Assembly: GCA_028015205.1 (NCBI GenBank)
Contig: CM051518.1
Coordinates: 57,236,978 to 57,300,977, forward strand
Length of the DNA: 64,000 nt
Direction: 5' to 3'
DNA from: Mytilisepta virgata
Lineage: Eukaryota; Mollusca; Bivalvia; Mytilida; Mytilidae
How positions within the stretch are numbered: position 1 is the stretch's first letter; the number at the start of each line of letters is the position of its first letter. The translations under genes and the position numbers were made by a program. Shown here one piece after another: positions 36,088-49,100 of this stretch. The notes below the pieces were generated by a model, which ran no database searches, was not told where the DNA came from, and saw nothing but the letters and a program-made list of their open reading frames with translations.

Positions 36088-39000
36088 TCAAATGTTCTGC
36101 ACAACAGGTTTAGGATTGTATCTGTTTACACGAGACGCATTGGCTCTCCATGACATCTCATATGGATATGGAATTTCTGGCAGAGATGCCTGGTCTAATT
36201 TATCCATCTGAAAATAAAATTGAATACATTATTTTAAATTCTGTATCAACAAGGACATCTCCATTCGATTTCTTATTCTAGTGTTACTGACCCACATGTT
36301 AAATGTAACCGGCAGATCTGAAAGATTACCAAAGCGCTCAAACCTAAAATACAAGAAAGATTAAAAAAAAAAGATCCCACCCTCGAGGTAATCAGAAATA
36401 CTCGCATATTACGAATATATAAGGTAATCAGGGAATACATGTTATCAGCAAATAGGACAGGTAGATTATTCCTGTAAAACATTTATTCGTTGATAAAAAC
36501 ATTTTGCTTAGGACAAGCATTACGTCTGCTGTAAACTATAAAATCTATTTACGTCTTCCTTTGAGAGTTTCCAACCAGTTCCTACCGCCATATTGTCTTC
36601 CAGTTGTTTTATAGATGTGGCACCAATTATAATTGACGAGACAACATCTTTCTGTAGAAGCCATCTTAACGCCACCTGAGCTGCTGATTTATCTGTATAA
36701 TATTGATGTCTATACATTATTGTTGAAATATATTTAATGTTAATACATGATAACCACCATAATCAATGTGAAAAAAACCGTTTAGCTGTCAGCATCACTA
36801 ATAATGTGTACATCTGTTCCCTCAGAATTGGTATCACAAAATTTTTATTACTTAAATGATATGAATGTATGATATTACAACTTGGACTACGAAAATGCAG
36901 TGTATTTGTTATTTACACAACTTCATATATCACCTTAAATAATCATTTTTAATTTCAAAATAAACCTTCAAACTATCATGCTAAAAATTTTCTAAGACAA
37001 AGCAATCTATTAATTAAAGTTATTCATACATTCATTGACATTTGACATAAGATCAATTAAATATGAATTTCAACTGTTTTTGACTTTACCATTTGCCTTT
37101 GCTACTTCCTCTATTACACCCATCAGGTCCCAGTATGAATCTTTGTCTGCATATTTACTCCAAGTAGACCCAGATTGAGGATTTTTGTTTAGATCGTGGG
37201 CCAAACGACCGCTCTTTGGATCCAAAGGCTCTCCTCGTTTGTATTTGCCAGTTAACATCCCACTGAAATAAAACATCGCTTTGAATTCAGAATGAAAAAT
37301 TGACAGAGAACTGTGTAGATTTATTAAGTACTCAAGTGCTTTATTTAGATGTTAAATTAAACCATGTTTTTTTATATTATACAAAAACGATGAATAGATA
37401 TTACGACTACAGAATACGAATTTTTTTTTTTACTTCTGCTCCAGTTCAAAAGTATCACAGGGTAATATCTTCATATTTCTCTTTATATTTCATTTTTGCA
37501 AGATCTAAAATATGAGCACAATACCTCCTCAATGGACTCCAAGGTAAAATTCCCATTCCTTCATTTTTGCAAACTTGGAATTCTTCAAATTCAGGATGAC
37601 GGACAAGCAAATTATATTGTTGCTGTAAAGTAAAATGGAAGAAATCTGAGAGCTACATTTGTAGACTCAAATCTCATGCCATAACATGGCGTCACAAATA
37701 ATATGAAAAACTTTATTAAAAAAGCAAAATATATAGCAAATTCACTGATATATTATTACCTGCAAACTAACAAAAGATTGTAATCCCATGAACTTTGTGT
37801 AATCAGAAACTTTCTGTGCTTGCCATCCTACCAAGTTAGATGCCCCCAAGTACCGAACTTTGCCACATCTGACAAGATCATCTAATGTCCTAAGGGTTTC
37901 TTCAATAGGTGTTGCATCATCCCACAAATGGGTCTGTTAAAACGTGAAAACCAATATTATAATACAAGTTCGTGTTAGTTTTCAAAGCAATGAGGTTAAA
38001 TACTGATTTCAGTTTATTTGTAGTGCCTAAGATTTGATTTCCCGTGTTTACAGACATGATCAGATTATGTTAGTATCGTGGATTTAACAAAATTAATGTA
38101 AAAGATGACTTGATGTGACGATGAATCGAAACAGTACACGTATTCCTGTGTTTATAAACGCCAATTAAATGAGTAAAATAACCATAATGTCATTCATAAA
38201 ACTGCACAGTTTACTACAATGTCACTGTTAAGGGGTTTTTGTTAATTTTCGCAGAAATTCCTTACCAAATTCGTGAAATTATACCAAACTATACTGCAAC
38301 TATAATTACAGCTACGACAAACAACAGATTAGGAATTATTTATTTAGAAAAAAATTAACCAAATATTTATTCTGTGACATTTATACCCATTAAATTTTCC
38401 TACCTGATATAAGTCGATGTAATGAGTTTGAAGACGTTCCATACTGTCCTCACAACTTTTGATAATGTGTCGTCTGCTGAGTCCACAGTCATTTTGATCT
38501 GTTGACGTCTGGAAACGTACTTTTGTAGCAACAACTACATTGTCCCTATTCTGTCTGAAACATTAAGAACAACTTTAAAATGGAAAAATGCACTTTTTGC
38601 ATCAATGAGTAACTAAAGGTGTTCTTAAATTAATTAGTATACCACAGCAAAACAATCTTTCAATTTCTATTGGCATTGACAGATCCAAGCGAGATCGGAT
38701 TTCAACGGTTCTGTCTGGAACATTTAAAATCATCTTTTCAAAATCTATACTTTCTTTCATGTGATGCGGTGCATCTGATGTGTTCTTAAATTGTTACATA
38801 CAATATAGCATTTATAACACGAAATAGAATTCCGTTGAGATTCAAACGTATCGGGTTCCAAAAACGGGTTAAATCTATCTTAATTTTAATCGGAAGATAC
38901 ATGAATTATTGATTTTTGAGGTTTTAGAAATCAGGGTTTCCCTCTGTCTTGTGAAGAAACTACAAGTACACTTACTTTTTCAACCATGTACCAATGATTT

Positions 39001-40549
39001 TTTCCGATTGTCCAAAACAATATAGATTTGCAGTGTCAAGAAAATTTCCTCCAAGCTGGACAAAACGGTCCATTATTGCATGTGCGTTTTCTTCATCAGA
39101 CTGTGTTGGACTACTAAATAACTAGAAAATAAAGAGTTCAAAGAGTGAAAAAATATCATTTGTCACATATTTGGCTAATTCAGTAGATTGTATAGAAATT
39201 AATAATGATTTCTTGATAAGTCAGAGTATTGGCCTGGTACGAATAAACTTGAGAAATAATTCACGCAGGCTTCAAAATATCCTGATTTTACCATCCTGAG
39301 TAGACCATTCATGCCAAATTTTTTGCCACGAGCAAAACCGAGTGGTAAAATATCGGCATAAAGGGCCTACCCGTGGTAAAATCAGGATATTTTCAAGATA
39401 CCGTGAATTAATTCCATTCTTATAGGACAGTTTCTACGACATTTTGAAATGCTACAACTTAGATATTCAGACAAGAAGACGCCATTACACAAGGCAAGTT
39501 ATACTACGACATCGTTAAAGCTTGAAGGAGACTTTACTATGACGTGGCCAAACAAGCGGTCTGGCGTCTGGCATTGGAACCAATATATCCATGTTTTACC
39601 ACAGATAAAGATCGAAAGCATTTGAAGCAAGTCATATTGGAATGTCGGTTATTATGTTGCATTTTTTACTATTTATGCTTTATCTCAATGGTATAATAAC
39701 AGTAATGAAGTTATTATTTTCAATGATAATTGTTAATTATAATGACTGATGCACAATTCCTTCAACTTTACGTCAACTACAGACAAAATTAAAGTAATGA
39801 AAGATTAAAAGAATCGCAACTTGTAAATGTTATAAATGCAGTGAGAAATACCCCAAAATTCCATACACGTTAAAATATTACTATTACCGAATCCAGCTTT
39901 TTATCTATTGACTGGACTAAGTTTCACGTTCAACAGCTTTGTTCACTGATAATGTAAGCGTACTTTTCTTCCGGTGTGCAGAAGTTCAGGGACATGATAT
40001 ATCCTATAGAATAGAGAATGGAAACGGGGAATGTGTCAAAGAGACAACAACCCGATCAAAGAGCAGAAAACAGCATATTTCGTCCTTTAACAGTTTATTT
40101 TAATACAATTTTGGTGTAAAACAGTCATGAAATTTCTACCCTAGTGTATTTTTTCCAAAACAAAAAGTACTCTACATGAAAGAATCCACTGTTACAATAA
40201 CAGTGACATTTGAATCTGTAATGTCTCCACGGGGACACTGTACAAGTACTAAGAGCTATAATGATTTCTTTAAACTTTCCCTTTGAAAGAATTTTATAAA
40301 TTATTTTAGAGAAAAGTACATAGATGTATAAATAAAATTCTTTGATACCGATTTTGATGCACAAGATTTGCACATTTCGTCGATTTACGACTCATCATAA
40401 CAATATACATGAATTTGTAAACTTACAGCCAGAGGACTGTCGTCCACTTTCCCAAATGTCATCGTTCCAAGACAAATGTTGGAAACTTTAAGTCCAGATT
40501 TCCCCAAATGTACATATTCAACACTGCAGTTTTCCGGATTCGCCGACAT
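36088..40549 (-). CDS. AKR copy C: YajO-like aldo-keto reductase, 8 exons, intact
   Basis: Exons in gene order on the minus strand: 40427-40549 (ATG at 40549), 38976-39121, 38404-38554, 37760-37933, 37525-37622, 37090-37262, 36553-36692, 36088-36207 (stop at 36088-36090). All borders are GT/AG; exon lengths 123, 146, 151, 174, 98, 173, 140 and 120 sum to 1125 nt, or 374 residues. Catalytic residues by position: Asp70 and Tyr75 ([13 protein letters not shown]), Lys101 (VVATKV), His142 (THLWDD). The cofactor region [12 protein letters not shown] lies in exon 7. This is the reference copy for the array. Expected role: NAD(P)H-dependent carbonyl reduction or a related redox step; mollusc relatives are usually named after bacterial YajO, but a function in thiamine or isoprenoid precursors is not shown for animals. 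Confidence 0.95.
39258..39409. mobile_element. Second foldback element, about 36-bp inverted arms
   Basis: 'aattcacgcaggcttcaaaa' with 'tatcctgattttacca' on the left faces its near reverse complement on the right; the inner 20 bp are exact. The loop is about 80 bp. It lies in intron 1 of AKR copy C and is absent from the matching intron of copy D. Confidence 0.8.
40010..40080 (+). repeat. Short dispersed mussel-type repeat
   Basis: 'gaatggaaacggggaatgtg' followed by 'tcaaagagacaacaacccga' is a phrase I recall from many mussel sequences. It is used here only as weak evidence for the organism. Confidence 0.5.
40330..40400 (+). repeat. Short dispersed repeat, 'tgcacatttcgtcgattta' family
   Basis: Matches 52470-52515 directly and 28230-28310 in reverse complement. 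Confidence 0.6.
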
Positions 40550-42237
40550 TTTATTAGAAGAAGGTCAAAATATAGAAGACCAGGTAACTATAACTATAAT
40601 GTCTTCTAACAAAATGTAAATTAAATACCCAAGGGGTCAAAGTTAATTTCTGATCTGTATTATTAGATTCTATAAATAGATAGGTATGGGACATATTCTT
40701 AATACGTGAGATTTAAAGATCTTATATATTGTTTGCAGACACTCAGAAATTTCGGCTGAATTTCGTCACAAGTTAATATGGACAACTAAGAACTTGTTAT
40801 ACAGTGTAGCCTTTTGAAAGCTCTAATACGACCTCTTTTAATTGATATTATCTCATTACATTTACCCCATATCTGCTTACATTTCTAAATACAATAATAG
40901 TAGTAAGAAGTGTTTTTTAACCTAGTTAGATTTACTTTTTAGACAAATCTTATTTATAACAGATATGAATAGGTAAAGTAAAGAAATACAAAAGGGATAT
41001 TTAAAGGTGGGGAAATCGAAAATAACTGAAAAACTTACAAATCCCGGAGAACAACGAAGACAAGACTCATGTTGTTCCGGTCTTTTCTTGGTTGTTCTCC
41101 TGAGTTTGTCAGTTGTTTCGATTTTCCCCTCCTTCGAATATCCTTTTGGTATTTCTTGACTTTACTTCTAAAATTTAAATAATTTTGAAAAACGATTTAT
41201 TGAATCAAAATCTAAATTTTTGCTAATTTCGACATTAAAAAGTGGCATAAGTCTATCAGAAAACATGCAGAAATTCCAAGCGATAATTTTTCACGGGCAT
41301 GTTTCGTGATAACCCTACATGCAGACATTTATCTTTGATAAAACAGACGTTTGCGACAATGATCATTAAGACTTTTTTGGGAATTATTCGGTTTTTGGTC
41401 AAAGAAAACTGATGACTATTTTGTTACCTGGTTTTCTGTTTAATTTTTCCTTTAATTTTATTAAAGCAATCTTGGACCAACACATATTCGTTTGCCAGAA
41501 AAAAAGTAGTCCGACCAATTGATATTGAAATATTGAAGAAAAAGCTAACATTTGACACCTTGAATAAGAAATCAAGCAACAATTATCATAAGACCAAGGC
41601 AACAATTATAAATATACCAGTAGAAGATATTGGTGTTTAGTTTGTGTGCATATTGTAGAACCCCCGAATTCACCAAAACATGATGAACAACTAAATGGTT
41701 TTGTTCAAATACATTTTACATGTTTCGATTACAACTTTTAAATATGTACTACATTTTAATTAAAATGTATTTTTTCATATCGATGTACAAGATTCGGAAC
41801 TATTGCTTCTACAAAAAACACTGTTTTACAGAATCTTTGTAAATATATCAAGGTTATAACAGTGGAAGTAAAGCTCACACATTAATTAGATTTACACTTT
41901 ATATGTATGTGTCTGTAACGCTGTTTTAGTTTAGAGAATAAAGTTACTGAAAAGACTTACTTGCAGTACAAGGTATCTAATCAACTTGCGAATTAAAATA
42001 AGTATTCTATGTAAAAGAACAAGTGTCTTATTTAAGGACATAAAAAGATATAGTTTGAAAATGTCAGTAATACAGATCCACTGTTTCACTCTACAAGTAT
42101 AGTCACACATTCAAATTTTCTATCTACAAACAAATGAAACAGGTATATTTATAGTATTTTTTGTTCATTTTCAGTGTACATTTTCTGTATAGATGTTTGT
42201 TAATAACTACTCTAAAAATAAACATATCTTTTAACAA
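40550..42237. other. Intergenic between AKR copies C and D
   Basis: The first part (40550-40970) matches pieces upstream of copy D exon 1 (46184-46235, 49550-49645, 51371-51600). The second part holds the family Z palindrome. The third (41410-42237) matches the 3' flank of copy C. This is the junction of a tandem duplication. Confidence 0.65.
40975..41167. mobile_element. Family Z repeat as a head-to-head palindrome
   Basis: Two family Z arms of about 90 bp, each reading 'taaagt.aagaaata' to 'ggagaacaac', face each other around 'tcatgttgttccg'. Single arms occur at 17518 and 30824. Arms differ at several bases, so this is not a fresh assembly palindrome. Confidence 0.85.
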
Positions 42238-43354
42238 TCAAATGTCCTGCACAACAGGTTTAGGATTGTATCTGTTTACACGAGATGCATTGCCACTCCG
42301 TGACATCTCGTATGGATATCGATTTTCTGGCAGAGATGCCTGGTCTAATTTATCCATCTGAAAATAAAGTTGAATACATTATTTAAATTCTATATCAGCA
42401 AGGACTTTCCGTTGAATTTCTAATTCTTGTATTACTGACCCAACTGTTAAAAGTAACCGGCAGACCTTTACTAATTATTAAAGTGTTCAGACCTAAAATA
42501 CAAGAAACATAAAACAAAGATCCCATTCTCGAGGTAAACAGAAATACTCGCATATTTCAAATATATATGCTAATCAGGGGAATACATTTTATCAGCAAAT
42601 AGGACGGGTAGATTATTCCTGTAAAACTTTCCTGCTCCAATTCAATCATGTCACAGAGTGATATCTTCATATCTTTTTATATTTCATTTTTGCCAGGTCT
42701 AAGATATGAAACCAACACCTCCCCAATGGACTCCAAAGTAAAATTCCCATTCCTTCATTTTTGCAAACTTGGAATTCTTCAAATTCAGGATGACGGACAA
42801 GCAAATTGTATTGTTGCTGTAAAGAGTAAAAGGGAAGTAATCTGAGAGATATAATTTGAAATTATTTTAGAATGGAAAGACATCTTTAGAAAAACAAAGA
42901 TATAAAATTGATTCTTCCTTAATATGCTTAACATATGTAGGATCCAACCACATGCCATAACAAGGCGTCAAAATGATATGAAGAACATTATCAAAAGAAC
43001 AAAATTAAATAACAGATTTACTGAAAGGTTATTACCTAAAACTTTGTGTAATCAGCCACTTTCTGTGCTTGCCATCCGACCAGGTTTGATGCCCCTAAAT
43101 ACCGAACTTTGCCAGATCTGACAAGATCGTCTAATATCCTAAGGGTATCCTCAATAGGTGTGGCATCATCCCATATTAAAACGTGTAAACCGCTATTATT
43201 ATATAAGTTCGTGTTAATTTTCAAAGAAATGAGGTTCAATACTTATTTAATTTTATTTCATTGTGTTAGGATTTGATTTCCCGTGTTTATAGACATTACA
43301 AGATAATGTTAGTATCGTGGATTTGCACTGGTAATAAAATTAGTGTAAAGGGTG

Positions 43355-43535
43355 ACTTGAAGTGGAAATTTATCGAAACGGTACACGTATTACTGTTTAT
43401 TGAAGTGACAATGAATCGAAACTGTACACTTATTCCTGTGTATTGAAGTGGCAATGAATCGAAACTGTACACGTATTTCTGTGTATTAAAGTGGCAATGA
43501 ATCGAAGCTGTAGACGTATTCCTATGTTTTTAGAC
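43355..43535. repeat. Minisatellite of about 45 bp, four units
   Basis: 'caatgaatcgaaactgtaca' with 'cgtattcctgtgt' recurs about every 45 bp in the exon 3-4 intron of copy D. Copy C has a single unit at 38112-38160 in the same intron. Confidence 0.85.
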
Positions 43536-43917
43536 GTCAAATAACCATAACGTCATTGATAAAACCGCACAGATTACTACACTGTCATTGTCACCGTCAC
43601 TGTAAAGTTTTTTTTTTTGGTTACTTTTCGTAGAAATTTCTTCCCAGATTCATAAAATACTACCAAAATATATTTGCAACTATATTTACAGCTACGACAT
43701 CCATTAACAGATGAAGAAATTATTTATTTCGAAAAACAATATAACCAAATAGATATACTTTATACACATTTAAAATATGCATATACTTTTCCTACCTGAT
43801 ATAAGTCGATGTATTGGGTTTGGAGACGTTCCTCACAACTTTTTATAATGTGTCGTCTGCTGAGTCCACAGTCATTTTGATCTTTTGACATCTGGACACG
43901 TACTTTGGTAGCAACAA

Positions 43918-44235
43918 CTACATTGTCCCTGTTCTGTCTGAAACATCAAGAACCACCTTAAAATGGAACAATTCACTTTTTTCTGCATCAGTGGGTAACC
44001 TAAAAGTATTCTTAAAATAATTAGTATACCACTGCAAAACAACCTCTGAATATCAATGAAATTGAGCGGTTTTCAAAGGTTACAATATTGTCCTTGTTCT
44101 GTCTGAAACATTAAGAACCACTTTAAAAAGGACAAATTCACTTTTTTCTGTATCAATGAGTAACCTAAAAGTGTTCTTAAATTAATTAGTATACCACAGC
44201 ATACCAATATCTGAATATCAATGAAATTGGCATTG
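43918..44235. repeat. Tandem duplication of exon 3 start and flanking intron in AKR copy D
   Basis: About 150 bp starting 'acattgtccctgttctgtctg' (43920) recur from about 44090, including the first bases of exon 3, its acceptor and 'agtataccac' in the intron. Copy C has it once. Confidence 0.8.
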
Positions 44236-44756
44236 ACAGATCCAAACGAGGGAAAATGATCTTTTCAAAATCTATACTTTCTGTATGCGATGTGTTCTTA
44301 AATTTTTACGTACAACATAGCATTTATAACACGACATAGAATTTCTTTGAGATTCAAAATATTTACCAAGAGTTGGAAACCGTATCGGGTTCCAACAAAC
44401 GGCTTCAATCCATATTTTTTATGACAATTTAAATCAGGAGACATGAATTATTGATTTTTGATGTTTTATATTGAAACCGAACTTTTTCAACCATGTACCA
44501 ATGATTTTTTCTGATTGTCTAGAAGATACATGTTTGCTGTGTCAAGAAAATTTCCTCCAAGCTGGACAAAACGGTCCATTATTGCATGTGCCTTTTCTTC
44601 ATCAGACTGTGTTGGACAACTAAATAACTAGAAATTAAGGAGTTAAAAAGTGAACAAAATGTCATTTTTCATATATTTGGCTAATTCAGTAGATTTTGTA
44701 GAAAAAAAACATATATTTAATTCGTACTGTATTATTCAAATTGCGTCTTAGCATTT

Positions 44757-45265
44757 TTGAAAAAGGACAAAGTCTCACAAGTTGGCTGGATAAGACTCTT
44801 ACAACTTGACAGAATTACAAAATTTGCGTTCAAGATGGTCTATAGTCCTTGCGTGAATAATTGGTGTTATGAACTTAAAAATGTCCTACATAAACTTGGT
44901 ATGGAACAATATTTAGAATCTATATCCCTCGTATACTTACAAACAGTTAAACTGAATGTCAGACGTCTGTATTCTGAGATATGGAGTAAATCTTTAAAGC
45001 AGGTGTCTAGCTTCGTAATTAAAGAACCTCCAAAACGTTCCCATTTAGCTCTGTTTAGGTGTTGTATATTCCCGTTACGAATTGAAACTGGACAATATAT
45101 CGGAGAAAACTCGGTAGAAGAAAGAAGAAAGTAAATTTTATGAGGAATTATAAAGAAACCATGACTTCATTAGGATGAGTGTTAATGACAAATTTAAATA
45201 TCTGCTAAAGACATTGCTAGAAAGATGGAAAAATTCATCACCAAAGCTTATGCCAAACGAACTTT
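44757..45265 (+). mobile_element. Degraded LINE fragment (reverse transcriptase C-terminal end)
   Basis: An open stretch to 45134 reads, near its end, LFRCCIFPLRIETGQYIG and VEERRK. This is the kind of sequence that precedes the Cys/His zinc motif at the C-terminus of many mollusc LINE polymerases. Past the stop at 45132-45134, words such as FYEEL and LLERWKNSSPK continue in other frames. It lies in intron 1 of AKR copy D, opposite in strand, and is absent from copy C. Confidence 0.55.
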
Positions 45266-46183
45266 GACCTTAAAGCTTGTTATTGTTGTATGCCAGAGAC
45301 AGTAAAAGATAACTAATTTATTGGGAAAAGTGTTCATTTTCTCAAGTCTTTGCTTCACCGTGTTTTCGTTTACATGGCATGACTAATGAACGATTAGTCA
45401 AACCTAAGTCTTGGACCATTGATCATCTGAGGGATTGACCTTATAACTGACATCAAAGTCCATGTCACAAGGGAAAGACCTTGCAATTATTCTCTGAAAA
45501 ATTGTATTTTTTAGACTTTTTCGCCACTTTTCGATGTCAAGATTTTTTTCTTTCCATTTCGCAACCTATCAAAATGATATATCACATTGACCTGTTGACG
45601 CCCAACTCTTTATCGAAATCTATACACTCTGTTACCACTCTATCAGGAAACCCATCACAGATAGAGAAAAACAAAAAGGTGGATAATGTTTGACGTCTTA
45701 TGACACAGGTTCTATCTCATTCGGTCGATAAATTTTGACAAAACATCATCAGATGACTCCTTGCATATTTGACAAAATACGTTTATGGTCGAAAGTCATT
45801 AATGATTAGTCACACAGACCAGTGGTTCATTTAAACCAAAAAAATTCCTGATTGACACAGGTCCTGAATTTTTATCACACCTAAAGTGATCGTGTCTTTT
45901 TTCTTTTGCTAAATCCTGGTCCTGCCTTTAAATTTCAAATTGATCCTAGCCCCCCCCCCCCCCTCCCGATAAAAATCAAATGGTTGCTCCCTTAGTAGAA
46001 TAAAAAAAATAGAGAGAGAAAAGTACATAGATGTATAAAAATATGAATTAATCAACTTACAGGGAGAAGACCGTCTTCCATTTTCCCGAATGTCATCGTT
46101 CCAAGACAAATATTGGATACTTTAAGTCCAGATTTCCCCAAATGAACATATTCAACACTGCAGTTTTCTGTATTCGCGGACAT

Positions 46184-49100
46184 TTTATTAGAAGGTCAAA
46201 ATATAGAAGATCAAGTGATTATAACTACAATGACCAGATATCTTCGTACAACGGATATTTCCGATAGTGTACAGTAAATTGCGGTTTCCGTACCGCGAAT
46301 TGGGATAGTCGATGCGAGTAAACAAGAGATGCAGCAACATGTTTGTAAAGATTTTACTTTTATTTCATATATTTTAACATGCTGATATATTCCAGTATAT
46401 ATGCACATCGTAAAAATAATTATATCTGATTATGGCTTGTGTAACGAATGAATTTCAACATAGGAGTCACTGACCAACAAGAACCGTTCCTTAAATTTCT
46501 AGATAGTGCTCAAATTGAGGCGTTAAAAGGCTACAATTTTTTTTTAAATCTTTAAATTTTTTCATAAATATCTCTCGTCTGGAATTGTTCTTTCATCAAA
46601 ATGCGTAAATGAACCAAAAGGGTTTTCTTTGAAATATCCGTATGTACTGTATATTGATGCTCGGTGTACGGGTTGTTGCAGAAATAGACTCAAGTTATGT
46701 ACTGCACATTGATCATTACAAAATTAAGATATATTCGTAAATTGCCTTCAAATTCTTACATCTATTTAAAAACAATCGTTTATTATTTGATTTTATATAA
46801 TTATATCATATATGGATTAACCTCAAAGCTAAGGCTGTATTCGTTAAGATTCATAAACGTACATTTTTCCGTAAACTGCTCTCATTTCAATATAAGTTAC
46901 GTCCATTTTATGTATACGAATCTTTGTAAATACCAATAGATTATCTCTATTTATTTGATATTTGAATATACTACGGTCGAGAATGAAGGAAAGTAGGATA
47001 AATGCCCACAGACAAAAACCAGCAAACCTACTGATGTGAAAAGTGACAAAAACATGGCATCGTTTAGCCTTCAACAAGGAACAGAAATACAACTTATTTT
47101 GATACTTTATGAGACGCAATCTCGAAAACTAGTACAAAATTTCACGAAGTCACTTAACTATGAAAATGATGTGAAGGTCAAGGGTCATATGATACTGGCA
47201 ATAAAAAACAAAATTGATAACACGAAAGGTCAACAATAACATACCAATCAATCAAAGCAACCCAACTGACAAAACGCATACAAAAAATAACATAAAGGAG
47301 TTCAAAACACAAACATGAACACAACAGAGTCCGGGTAGTCTGACTGGGTACAGACACTGAATAGTGGTGGGGTTAAACCGGTTTTATGGGTACCTACACC
47401 TCCACCTTATCTTTCCTGACTCTCTGGTGTATACAGTATGATTACAAACAAGGTGACCGTTTGCTAGAACTGAAAAATAGAGTGGACGGTAGCAGGGTGA
47501 GAATGTGCTCGTTTAAACTGTAAAAATAGCTAAGGTTTTCATAGCTGCAGGTCGTAAACTGTCGCTCTCCTAAACAAAAAATCTGAAATAACACTTCCTT
47601 AAAGGGTTTAATGCTGTCTACATACTTTACATCGTGGTGAAACTGTATAACAAATATTGATGGTCTAGGTATTATATGTACTTAATAACTAGAGGCTCTC
47701 AAGTGCCTGTATCGCTCACTTGGATTTCATTTGTCCACCTTCAGCAGGACTGATAGTTTAAGTGTAGCAGTTATCTTGGGTAGTATCCCATAGGTTCAAT
47801 GTTAAACAAAATTAGGGTGTGGTGGCCATCTTAGTTGACATTCAAGGTTACCAAACACAATTCTGAAGGAGGACCATTGCTGGCATTAGTTTTGTTTTCC
47901 AAAGTTTAACGTATGGTGACTGCAAATTAAATTTCCCAATAGCGTCCTATGTTAAAATAAGTCTAGCTTTGGTAGACCATTTCTGCCAAGTTTGGTTCCG
48001 ATTGGCTTAGTTTCAGACAAGAAGATTTTTTAATGAATTTTCTCACATGGTCCTTTGTTTTACCAAGTTCGGCTGTGGTAGCCAACTTGGTTGACATTCT
48101 GGGCATCGGACACCATTCTGACAGAGGACCATTTAAGGACCATTTCTACCAAATTTGGTTCCAGCTGGCTCTGTAGTTTCAGACATCTTGGATTTCATAT
48201 TGGCATGAAAAACATAAAGTTGGTAGAGGACAATGTAAGGACCATTCCTGCAATGTAACAATTCAATTGCTTTTGTAGTTTCAGATAAGAAGATTTTTGA
48301 AATTTCAGCCAATCAGAGTGCATAATTGACCCTGGCAGCTATGCTGAATTTCGGATCGGCACCAAAAACATCCATTTTGTTAGGGACCATTATCTGATCA
48401 TTCAGGCATAATATTACTTCGTCTGTCAAATGGTTTCTAACAAGTATTTCCCATAGGATCCTATGTTAAATGTATCCCGTGGTGGTGGCCAACTTTGATT
48501 TCAGATCGGCACGAAAATTAAACGTTATAGAGGAGCATGTAAGGATCATTCCTGCAATATAACAATTCAATTGCTTTTGTAGTTTCAGAGAAGATATTTT
48601 TTTAAATTTCAGCCAATCAGAGTGCATAAATGGCCCAGTTGATCTAAAAAAGCTTAAACTTTGACGAAATCACTAAAAAATGACACGGAATACAATATCA
48701 AATGACAAAGGACAGATAAGTAGTGCATTTACGTACCAAATATTCTGAGGGTATGTCGTAAAATTCTAGATTTAGACTTTATAACGAATATGTGGGTCAC
48801 ATAAATTATTAAAAATGATGAGGTCATTCTTCTCTTAAGGTCAGCGGGTAATTGAATAATCTAATTCAAAAGTCCATATCAAAAAAAAAAAATTATGAAC
48901 GAACTAAGGATGGGCTGTGTCATAATTGTTTTGAAATAAAATTCACACTGTCGTCGCTGTATATGTACTAAACCTAGATAAACTTAGACTATTCTCGAGA
49001 TCTCGACTATCACAATAGAGACATGCTGTAAAATTCGACTTAATGTTCTTTCTTATGCATAGGCAAACATTTTTTCTATATATTTTCGAATTTTGTCTAA

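Larger units (their letters stand above)
42238..46183 (-). pseudogene. AKR copy D: decayed duplicate of copy C
   Basis: Recognisable exons in gene order: exon 1 46061-46183 (intact), exon 2 44483-44627 (1-nt deletion right after the catalytic Tyr, donor GTTCGG), exon 3 43796-43937 (9-nt in-frame loss). Exon 4, about 43036-43173, has lost its acceptor, its first codons including the catalytic His, and about 27 nt at its end. Exon 5 is 42719-42816 and exon 8 is 42238-42357 (both read through). Exons 6 and 7 are gone: at about 42630 sequence matching C 36457-36480 jumps to sequence matching C 37437 onward. Introns also match copy C closely. It cannot make an active reductase. Confidence 0.93.

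Noticed and set aside
504..46183. AKR cluster as recent transfer from bacteria or bacterial contamination
   Set aside because: Eight-exon structure with eukaryotic splice borders, AT-rich host-like context and repeats in introns show that it is resident animal DNA.
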